From assembly GCA_018713605.1 (NCBI GenBank), contig DVOM01000015.1, forward strand, positions 1 through 10,535: 10,535 nt of DNA. The letters run 5' to 3'. This document shows, piece by piece, positions 5,317-10,535 of the stretch. Source of the DNA: Scatacola_A faecigallinarum (lineage in GTDB: Bacteria > Pseudomonadota > Alphaproteobacteria > RF32 > CAG-239). Within the stretch, counting starts at the first letter, position 1, and every line of letters begins with the position of its first letter. The notes beneath the pieces were generated by a model. That model ran no database searches. It had not been told where the DNA came from and saw nothing but the letters and a program-made list of their open reading frames with translations. The position numbers and the translations under genes were made by a program.

Positions 5317-6255
5317 ATGCAGCAGAAAATTTCAGATGCCGCTCAGGCAGGATTGAACCCCAAAGAACGCAAAAAGGCCGTCAAAAACCGCATCAAAAAG
5401 CAGAAAATAGCTTTGCTGCGCAGTTTGAAACGGGTATCCATGTATCTGGCATTGCAGTGTGCGGCGACCATTCCGCAGGCAGGCAACACGCTTTTGGGTA
5501 CGCAGGCCGCCACAACCGGAAAAATCCCCGGCGAAGCCGTGATGGCCGAAATGAACGCCCGGGCACAGGTCGACGACGCATTGCAGAAACGCAGGGAATG
5601 GCTGATTAAGGAAAAGCTTTTTGCCAAGCTGGTTCAGTATCAGAATATTGTCAAAGCCAAAAGCGGTATGGATAAGAAAAATTATATCAAAAAGCACTTT
5701 TTCGATGTCGTCTATCCGCGCGGCGGCATTCCCAAAGGCTCAAACTACTGCGTTGCTTCGGTCATGCGCTGCCTTTATGATGTCAATCAGGAAACCGGAG
5801 ATTTGGAACGTTTTATGCCCGACGGCAATACGACCGAGGGGCACAGTATGGTTTCCTGCCCGATGTTTAAACAATATGTCAAAAAGAACTTTCCCGACTG
5901 CATCATCGAAAAGCCGACCAAAGCCGACAAAGCCAATCTGGAAGAAGGCGACATTATCTTATCGCGTTCCAGCCGAAATACGTCCAGCGGCCTTCATCTG
6001 ACGGCGGTTTATAACAGCCGGGAAGGGATTGAAATCAGCTTTAACAGCGAAGGTATTCGTCCGTATAAAACCGAAAATATTGAAACGATAATCAAGTTGG
6101 GAAAAATCATAGACACCTGCCTTCAGGAGCGTATCCGTCAGATGGATCCCCGTTCGGCGCTTGCTTCGCTGGAAGCCGGCGTCAAAAACAACGATTTTCA
6201 GATGACAACGCTGGCCATGGCCAAAGCTTCCGGGCGGAGAAATGTCAGCATGTAA
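5317..6255 (+). CDS. Uncharacterised protein with a probable papain-like (NlpC/P60 or CHAP-like) fold
   Basis: The product has 312 residues. Residues 1-40 are strongly basic. A hydrophobic patch at about 40-62 (SMYLALQCAATIPQA) could be a signal sequence with an unusually long charged start, or a membrane anchor. Residues 75-130 are helical and charged. The core at about 139-250 shows a Cys at the start of a helix (SNYC145-VASVMRCLYDV), then LEEGD212-IILSRSS and GLH227-LTAVYN. This order of Cys, Gly-Asp and His is that of papain-fold amidases, which cut peptidoglycan peptides or related amide bonds. The third catalytic residue is not certain (N243 is possible). I cannot assign a family, and substrate and location are unknown. 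The ribosome binding site is weak (AGG 11 bases from ATG 5317). The gene ends at a strong terminator shared with the convergent porin. Confidence 0.72.
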   Translation: MQQKISDAAQAGLNPKERKKAVKNRIKKQKIALLRSLKRVSMYLALQCAATIPQAGNTLLGTQAATTGKIPGEAVMAEMNARAQVDDALQKRREWLIKEKLFAKLVQYQNIVKAKSGMDKKNYIKKHFFDVVYPRGGIPKGSNYCVASVMRCLYDVNQETGDLERFMPDGNTTEGHSMVSCPMFKQYVKKNFPDCIIEKPTKADKANLEEGDIILSRSSRNTSSGLHLTAVYNSREGIEISFNSEGIRPYKTENIETIIKLGKIIDTCLQERIRQMDPRSALASLEAGVKNNDFQMTTLAMAKASGRRNVSM

Positions 6256-6260
6256 AGGAA

Positions 6261-6284
6261 AAGCCGGTCTTAACCGGCTTTTTT
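6261..6284. terminator. Bidirectional intrinsic terminator between convergent genes
   Basis: AAGCCGGT (6261-6268), loop CTTA, ACCGGCTT (6273-6280), with the T-run continuing to 6284 on the + strand and a shorter run of T on the - strand. It lies 5 bases after the stop of the papain-fold gene and 2 bases from the stop of the porin gene, so it serves both. Confidence 0.85.
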
Positions 6285-6286
6285 CG

Positions 6287-7558
6287 TCAGAAGAAGAAAG
6301 TTGCGCGCAGCGATACGACCGTTGCGTAATCTGATTTCGGATTTTCGGCCGGATCAATATAAAACTGGATATCCGGCGTCAGGGTCATCCATTTTGAAAT
6401 TCCCCAGGCCCAATAGGCTTCGATAACTTTTTCGGCGTCATGGTCCAGTTTTGAACCGACGGCTTTTTCGTCAATTTTGTTGTAGGCAAATGCCAGACCG
6501 ATTTGATCCAGCGGATTGCGGTCGAGCGGATTGTTGTAAACGCCGCCCAGCACCCACGACTGGTTAATGGTTGCAACATTGCCGGATACGCCGTTGATCC
6601 GCGCAAACAAACTCAGTTTGTCTCCGAAGTCCTGCGACAGGTTCAGCGACCAGCCGTTAGTCGTTCCCTGTTGTTCTTTCACGCTTGGCATGTTGTACAG
6701 CAGAATGGAGTACTGTCCGGCACCCAGGCCTTTAATTGTCGGCGTGTAGGAAATTGACCCGAAAGTGGTGTAGTGTTCTTCGTCCAGATTGTTGACGCGG
6801 ACGCTGATGCCGTCGACGTTAGTGGCGTCCTGCGCGCCCAGAACAAAAGTCCAGTCGCTGTTCGGCGCAATCTGAACATAAGTGCCGACGCCGGCGGTAG
6901 AGTAGGTGGAACTGGCGTTCTGCGACAGGGAGTAGTTGATAAAGTTAACCTGTTGGTTGGAGTTGTAGGCGCTTCCGTCGAAATTATACATCGGAAACTG
7001 GCCGAGGCCGACAGTCAGCCAATCCCAGCTGCCGCCGAGCTGATAGGTATACAGCAATTCGTCAAAGCTGTTGGAGGGCGAGTCATAGTCGTTGATGGCG
7101 GTTGCCACGCCGATGTTGCTGCCGACCTTTGAAGCCTGTGCTCCGCCGTAACGGGCAATGTTGTAGGCGGCGGTAAGGGTTCCTGTACCGTATTCGTTTT
7201 TGAAGTTTGTCCATGAAAAGGTCGGATAAATCAAAATCTGCTGCGAGGCGCGTTTGCCATTCGGAGCACCGTGCTGCGGCATATAGGAAACGTCGATTGA
7301 ATAGTCAAAATTGTATTCTTTGCTCAGACGGTTTTTGAAGTCGGCATAGTCTTTGGCAAAGTCCGAAAAACGATGGTTGCGGCGCGTTTCGTTGGCTGCA
7401 ATTCGCTGCCGGACGCTTTTGGGCGCGTTGATGTCTTTGTCGCTGGAATGAATGACGGCATCGGCATAGGTGTCGGAGGAAACAAAAGCAGCCTGCGCGT
7501 CTGCAGCCAGAAATGAGCCGGTCAAAACCGCCGAAAGAAGCAAATAATGTCTGTTCAT
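6287..7558 (-). CDS. Outer-membrane porin, carbohydrate-selective OprB-like
   Basis: The product has 423 residues. Its signal peptide MNRHYLLLSAVLTGSFLAADAQA is cleaved after A23 or A24. The mature start (25-85) is polar and charged. The rest alternates short amphipathic strands rich in Tyr, Trp, Gly, Ser and Asn, as in a beta-barrel, with aromatic girdle residues such as WDWLTVGLGQFPMYNF near 178-193. The end DIQFYIDPAENPKSDYATVV..., closing in Arg-Ala-Thr-Phe-Phe-Phe, matches the last strand of OprB-type porins, with the terminal Phe used by the BAM complex. OprB proteins let glucose and other sugars pass. A more divergent porin family is possible, since substrate choice cannot be read from sequence. 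The ATG at 7558 has AAGGAT about 9 bases upstream. No strong promoter was found; the gene is monocistronic by context. Confidence 0.82.
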   Translation of the reverse strand: MNRHYLLLSAVLTGSFLAADAQAAFVSSDTYADAVIHSSDKDINAPKSVRQRIAANETRRNHRFSDFAKDYADFKNRLSKEYNFDYSIDVSYMPQHGAPNGKRASQQILIYPTFSWTNFKNEYGTGTLTAAYNIARYGGAQASKVGSNIGVATAINDYDSPSNSFDELLYTYQLGGSWDWLTVGLGQFPMYNFDGSAYNSNQQVNFINYSLSQNASSTYSTAGVGTYVQIAPNSDWTFVLGAQDATNVDGISVRVNNLDEEHYTTFGSISYTPTIKGLGAGQYSILLYNMPSVKEQQGTTNGWSLNLSQDFGDKLSLFARINGVSGNVATINQSWVLGGVYNNPLDRNPLDQIGLAFAYNKIDEKAVGSKLDHDAEKVIEAYWAWGISKWMTLTPDIQFYIDPAENPKSDYATVVSLRATFFF

Positions 7559-7678
7559 CGTAACAATCCTTAACTGTGAATATCAAAAAAACAGAAGACG
7601 CATTGTATCTAAACCCTGTTTTTCAAATAAAAAGACCGGAAAATCATTTTTTTGTGAAAAAGTGACGGCTAATATAAG

Positions 7679-7707
7679 TTGACTGAAAATGCCGTTTTTG
7701 TTAAAAT
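7679..7707 (+). promoter_or_regulatory. Sigma-70-type promoter for the 7758 gene
   Basis: TTGACT (7679-7684), an exact 17-base spacer, and TAAAAT (7702-7707) put the start near 7714 and give a 44-base AT-rich leader. A second TATAAT at 7742-7747 lacks a matching -35 but would create a nearly leaderless message. Confidence 0.55.
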
Positions 7708-7757
7708 AAAATCCTCTTAAATAGAAATTATGTCAAACCCCTATAATTATAAAAAGT

Positions 7758-8384
7758 ATGAAAAAGACAGTTACTTTGGGACAGATTGAGCATGAATTGG
7801 CCAATTTGTTTCCGGGTCAGAAGATTTCGAACGTTGTCCGCTTTTCGGCTGTGGACTTTACGGTTAACAACGAACAAATGCACAAGGAAATTTGTGTCTT
7901 GTTTCGTTTCAGATACAGTAATACGGAATATTGCTGGGATTTGGATGCAAACGTTATTTTTGCCAATGTCACGAACCTTAAGTTTAATGTTCTTGAACCC
8001 GGCGAAAAAATTGTTCTTCACGGCAAAGCTTATCGCGTTTACCGTGCGGATAACGAAGTTTGCGTCGAAGTAAAGGATGAACCGAAGCTGAAAACCAGAG
8101 CCGATGTATGGAAAGTCTGGAAGATAATCGAAAAAGATTATCGCGAAGAGTTCAAGGGACATTTCTATCCGACTTTCGTCAAGGCTATGGTGGACGGCAA
8201 TCAAGGCTGGCTGGTCGCAATGAAAAATGCCGGGGATGGTTACCGTGACATTTTATTCATCCGCGCCGACGATGCTGCAGATATCCGCATCAGACATGCC
8301 GCAAGACTTGTCCATTACGTATATCTGGAAACGCCGTCCAAAACAATGGTCGAATATCCTGAACGGAATATCCGAACAATCTGA
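7758..8384 (+). CDS. Hypothetical protein, function unknown
   Basis: The product has 208 residues. There is no signal peptide and no hydrophobic segment long enough for a membrane helix, so it is probably a soluble cytoplasmic protein. The first 90 residues alternate short hydrophobic and charged strands (VVRFSAVDFTV, EICVLFRFRYS, VIFANVTNLKFNV). Residues 100-130 are helical and Lys-rich (KLKTRADVWKVWKIIEKDY). The last third has QGWLVAMKNAGDGYRDILFIRADDAADI, a strand-turn-strand followed by an Arg/His-rich helix. I recognise no family or catalytic motif. The start at ATG 7758 has no Shine-Dalgarno sequence, only an AT-rich leader, yet no later in-frame Met is close. It has its own promoter and terminator, so it stands alone between two outward-facing - strand genes. 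Confidence 0.7.
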   Translation: MKKTVTLGQIEHELANLFPGQKISNVVRFSAVDFTVNNEQMHKEICVLFRFRYSNTEYCWDLDANVIFANVTNLKFNVLEPGEKIVLHGKAYRVYRADNEVCVEVKDEPKLKTRADVWKVWKIIEKDYREEFKGHFYPTFVKAMVDGNQGWLVAMKNAGDGYRDILFIRADDAADIRIRHAARLVHYVYLETPSKTMVEYPERNIRTI

Positions 8385-8403
8385 AGTAAGAAAAATTTTT
8401 TCG

Positions 8404-8431
8404 GGTCATCTGTTTTCAGATGACCTTTTTT
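8404..8431 (+). terminator. Strong rho-independent terminator
   Basis: GGTCATCTG (8404-8412), loop TTTT, CAGATGACC (8417-8425), then six T. The stem is a perfect 9 bp, 20 bases after the stop of the 7758 gene. On the - strand the hairpin is followed by CG and an A-run before T, so it is a poorer terminator for the cysteine-rich gene arriving from the right. Confidence 0.85.
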
Positions 8432-8536
8432 CTGTTGCAAATCTGCCTCTGGGTTTGATTTCTGTGGCTATATTGTTCATAACAAAAGTACCAACCGTCA
8501 ACGATAGCAAAGCCCGGGCAATTACAGAAACAACCG
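8432..8536. other. Short intergenic spacer
   Basis: This lies between the terminator of the 7758 gene and the stop of the cysteine-rich gene. I see no RNA gene or separate terminator for the - strand gene. The open frames crossing it on both strands lack ribosome binding sites and overlap real genes or the hairpin. Confidence 0.5.
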
Positions 8537-10330
8537 TTACTGTACTTCACTTACACAACAATCACAGTTATAAGTTGAAGTTTGAGTTGAAGTAGGACAA
8601 CAGCAGCTGCCAACAACGTACGGAACGGCATCGGTACACATCGGATGCCCCACTGTAGTGCACATATCGTCATACATACAACAGGATGAATTGAAACCGC
8701 CAAAAGAAGGACAACATGTACAGGTATAAGTCGGGCAACCGCTATAAGCGCAGTCTTGTCCGTCATAACTAATACAGGGGGTATCTTCTACACAGGAACT
8801 TCCCGACTTCGAATATCCGGAGTTGCAGGTCCAACTTTCGATTTTGGAGGAGCAGTCGGAGAAGTAGGAGCAGGTCGCATTTGTCGGACAGGAAGCGATG
8901 ACCGCGGTTCTGTTGTGGCAGTTATCGGAGTAACAGGTCTGGCACTTTGTCGAACAGTCGGAATAGTATGCCGAACATCCGTAGGTGCATGTTTTTGAAG
9001 TATAATTATCACAAGGATCATCCTTGACGCAACTGGAACCCGACATTGTGTAACCGGAGTCACAAGAGTTAAGCTTGTACTTTGTTGTCGTGCCGGACAG
9101 GCAGGAACTGCAGGAACCGTTACTCGGGCAGCTGGTAAGGCTGTATCCGCTGCAGGCATTGGCCGTACAGGAATAACAAGTGCTTCCGCATTCCGTAGAA
9201 GAGACTGTTGACGCTGTGTAACCGGAATCACAGGAAGAAGATTTTGAACCGCTGGTACAGGTATCGGAACAGGACCTGCAGGCTGAGCCGCATTCGTTAT
9301 ATCCAATTACCGAACCGGAATAAGACGTGCTTCCTGAAGAGCAGCTGGTATTGCAATAGTAACACTTGGTTCCGCATTCGGTTGTCGAAGCATAGGAACC
9401 GGTATAAGACGTAGAACCACTGGTACAGGTATCGGAGCAACAGGCTTTCGATTTATAGCAGGTATTACCGCATTCATTGGTCGTTGTATCATAACATCCG
9501 CCGGGATTAGACGTAGAATATCCGGATGGACAAGTCGAAGAACAGTTTTTACAGGCCGATCCGCATTCGTTGTAAGAACTTGTTGAACCGGAATAGGAGG
9601 TAGACGTTCCCGACGGACAGGATGTTGAACAGGAACGGCATGCACTCCCGCATTCATTGTAGGAAACAACATCTCCCGTATAGCTCAAACTCCCGGAGGA
9701 ACATGTTGTTGAACAGGATCTGCAGGCTGAGCCGCATTCGTTATATCCAACCACCGAACCGGTATAAGACGTGCTTCCTGAAGAGCAGCTGGTATTGCAA
9801 TAATAACACTTGGTTCCGCATTCAGTTGTCGAGGCATAGGAACCGGTATAGGATTTTGAACCGCTGGTACAGGTATCGGAGCAACATTGTTTACAGTCTC
9901 CGCCACAGGCTGTTTTGCCAACGACAGCACCTGTACATGTTGGAGAAGAATTAGTAGGGCAGTTTTCCGCAATACATTTACCGTAAGAGGCATTGTACGA
10001 GCAGGACCCGTCCAAACAATAACCGGAAGAACAAGTACTGACAAAGCCCTCATTTTTACACTGGTTAGCCGTATCCATATTATACGTTTCATCTCCCTTG
10101 CCGTAGGAGATTCCGTTATCGCAGTTACCATACCCCAAAAAACAAATAGCAGCAATCTTATAGGCCTGTTCGGAAAAGGAAGAAGATGCAGGTTCCGGAA
10201 CAGGTGTGTATGTGTGTATATGTGTAGAAAAAACGTTTAAGGGAGCCAGAGTCAAATCCATGGCCGCTACCGGCGTGATAAAAGTTGAAGCTAATAAGGC
10301 CGATAAAGATAAGCAACGAGAATAAGACAT
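8537..10330 (-). CDS. Secreted, extremely cysteine-rich repeat protein
   Basis: The product has 597 residues, about 83 of them Cys (14%), with Ser, Thr, Gly and Tyr making up much of the rest. A Sec signal peptide (MSYSRCLSLSALLASTFITPVAA) is followed by a Thr/Pro-rich stretch, after which nearly every 4th to 10th residue may be Cys. Residues 149-388 form eight units of 26-35 residues with the pattern C-x-S-G-x-x-S-Y-x-G-S, about six residues, E-C-G-x-x-C-x-x-C. The rest (389-597) is diverged, with CDSGYTMSGSSCVKDDPC and CNSGYSKSGSSCVEDTPC as a second internal pair, and a CC/CCC-rich end. This implies an extracellular disulphide-bonded or metal-binding surface protein. Similar C-rich repeat proteins are known to me mainly as uncharacterised genes. 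I chose ATG 10330 because the signal peptide begins there and GGGGGG lies just upstream; the frame is open to ATG 10384. A strong promoter lies at 10442-10470. Confidence 0.85.
   Translation of the reverse strand: MSYSRCLSLSALLASTFITPVAAMDLTLAPLNVFSTHIHTYTPVPEPASSSFSEQAYKIAAICFLGYGNCDNGISYGKGDETYNMDTANQCKNEGFVSTCSSGYCLDGSCSYNASYGKCIAENCPTNSSPTCTGAVVGKTACGGDCKQCCSDTCTSGSKSYTGSYASTTECGTKCYYCNTSCSSGSTSYTGSVVGYNECGSACRSCSTTCSSGSLSYTGDVVSYNECGSACRSCSTSCPSGTSTSYSGSTSSYNECGSACKNCSSTCPSGYSTSNPGGCYDTTTNECGNTCYKSKACCSDTCTSGSTSYTGSYASTTECGTKCYYCNTSCSSGSTSYSGSVIGYNECGSACRSCSDTCTSGSKSSSCDSGYTASTVSSTECGSTCYSCTANACSGYSLTSCPSNGSCSSCLSGTTTKYKLNSCDSGYTMSGSSCVKDDPCDNYTSKTCTYGCSAYYSDCSTKCQTCYSDNCHNRTAVIASCPTNATCSYFSDCSSKIESWTCNSGYSKSGSSCVEDTPCISYDGQDCAYSGCPTYTCTCCPSFGGFNSSCCMYDDMCTTVGHPMCTDAVPYVVGSCCCPTSTQTSTYNCDCCVSEVQ
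9167..9886 (-). repeat. Eight tandem cysteine-rich coding repeats
   Basis: In protein terms the units span residues 149-178, 179-206, 207-234, 235-263, 264-298, 299-328, 329-354 and 355-388. Each carries E-C-G-x-x-C, mostly as ECGSAC or ECGTKC. Units 1-2 and units 6-7 are nearly identical at DNA level (9713-9886 and 9269-9442, offset 444 bases). Unit 5 is longer, with an extra Cys in PGGCYD and a double CC at its end. Confidence 0.85.
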
Positions 10331-10382
10331 GGTACCCCCCAAACAATAAAAACCGGAACCTGCGTTAATATACGGGTGTACC
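10331..10382 (-). promoter_or_regulatory. Leader hairpin able to cover the ribosome binding site of the Cys-rich gene
   Basis: On the - strand GGTACACCC (10382-10374) can pair with GGGGGGTACC (10340-10331), which ends directly at the ATG and contains the only ribosome-binding-like sequence. Eight or nine pairs form with one mismatch and a loop of about 33 bases. If it forms, initiation would be blocked. This is inference from complementarity only. Confidence 0.35.
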
Positions 10383-10441
10383 AAGAAAGACGGAAATTTC
10401 TCAAAAAAGAGACTTCATCACTTTAATACACCACATTATTG

Positions 10442-10470
10442 AATATATACCATGACGAGGGAAAAGTCAA
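10442..10470 (-). promoter_or_regulatory. Sigma-70-type promoter for the cysteine-rich gene
   Basis: Read on the - strand: TTGACT (10470-10465), an exact 17-base spacer, and TATATT (10447-10442), giving a start near 10435 and a leader of about 105 bases. The bases beyond 10470 are AT-rich and show no gene. Confidence 0.6.
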
Positions 10471-10535
10471 CATTAAATGGCACAACAAAAAAATATGTCT
10501 AAAAATTCTAGATATTCTAAAGGGAAAACTCTTAA

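Noticed and set aside
8430..8537. Continuous - strand open frame after the stop of the cysteine-rich gene, suggesting a broken downstream extension
   Set aside because: It runs into the terminator hairpin of the neighbouring gene within about 40 codons, has no ribosome binding site, and nothing like it occurs in the cysteine-rich protein.
8227..8595. 122-residue open frame on the + strand, including a hydrophobic stretch near the end
   Set aside because: It starts inside the 7758 gene out of frame, runs through the terminator hairpin and into the cysteine-rich gene, and has no ribosome binding site.
9307..10155. Several open frames overlapping the cysteine-rich gene in other frames on both strands
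   Set aside because: They arise from the repetitive, low-stop composition of the repeats. None has a signal peptide, ribosome binding site or recognisable domain, unlike the main frame.

Overview
The window looks like chromosomal DNA of a Gram-negative bacterium, most likely an alphaproteobacterium, possibly an uncultured host-associated one. The evidence is an outer-membrane porin of the OprB type ending in Phe, Sec signal peptides, a DTGA retropepsin-like lipoprotein / 7TM inactive transglutaminase / ATP-grasp cassette known from Proteobacteria, and a GTCATTGCCGGG...CCCGGCAAT intergenic palindrome of the kind scattered through alphaproteobacterial genomes. The exact taxon is an inference. 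No transposase, phage gene, CRISPR array, rRNA or tRNA is visible.

Left part (1-1380, + strand). The last codons of a possible upstream gene end at 52, followed by a small polytopic membrane protein (246-698). Next comes a 420-base non-coding stretch holding the palindromic repeat (771-864), a good promoter (881-908) and a strongly folding segment (about 915-1092) that closes with a rho-independent terminator. Directly behind it is a 75-residue XRE-type HTH protein (1119-1346). The folded segment carries two copies of a sequence complementary to the ribosome binding site of that HTH gene. This makes it the best candidate in the window for an undescribed regulatory RNA or leader.

Centre (1378-5141, - strand). 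Transcription runs leftwards through a periplasmic DTGA retropepsin-like lipoprotein, an inactive transglutaminase fused to a seven-helix membrane domain, and an alpha-L-glutamate-ligase-like ATP-grasp enzyme. These form a tight three-gene operon, probably for amino-acid ligation to a peptide or protein coupled to the envelope. A cyclophilin-type peptidyl-prolyl isomerase with a lysine-rich N-terminal extension follows after 79 bases. A terminator shared with the HTH gene closes this block.

Right part (5142-10535). A + strand protein with features of a papain-like (NlpC/P60 or CHAP-like) fold (5317-6255) converges on a - strand OprB-like porin (6287-7558) across a bidirectional terminator. 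A + strand protein of unknown function (7758-8384) has its own promoter and a strong terminator. The - strand gene 8537-10330 encodes a secreted, extremely cysteine-rich protein of 597 residues with about 83 Cys, built around eight C-rich repeats, two of which are duplicated almost exactly. Its promoter is clear, and its leader can fold over its ribosome binding site.
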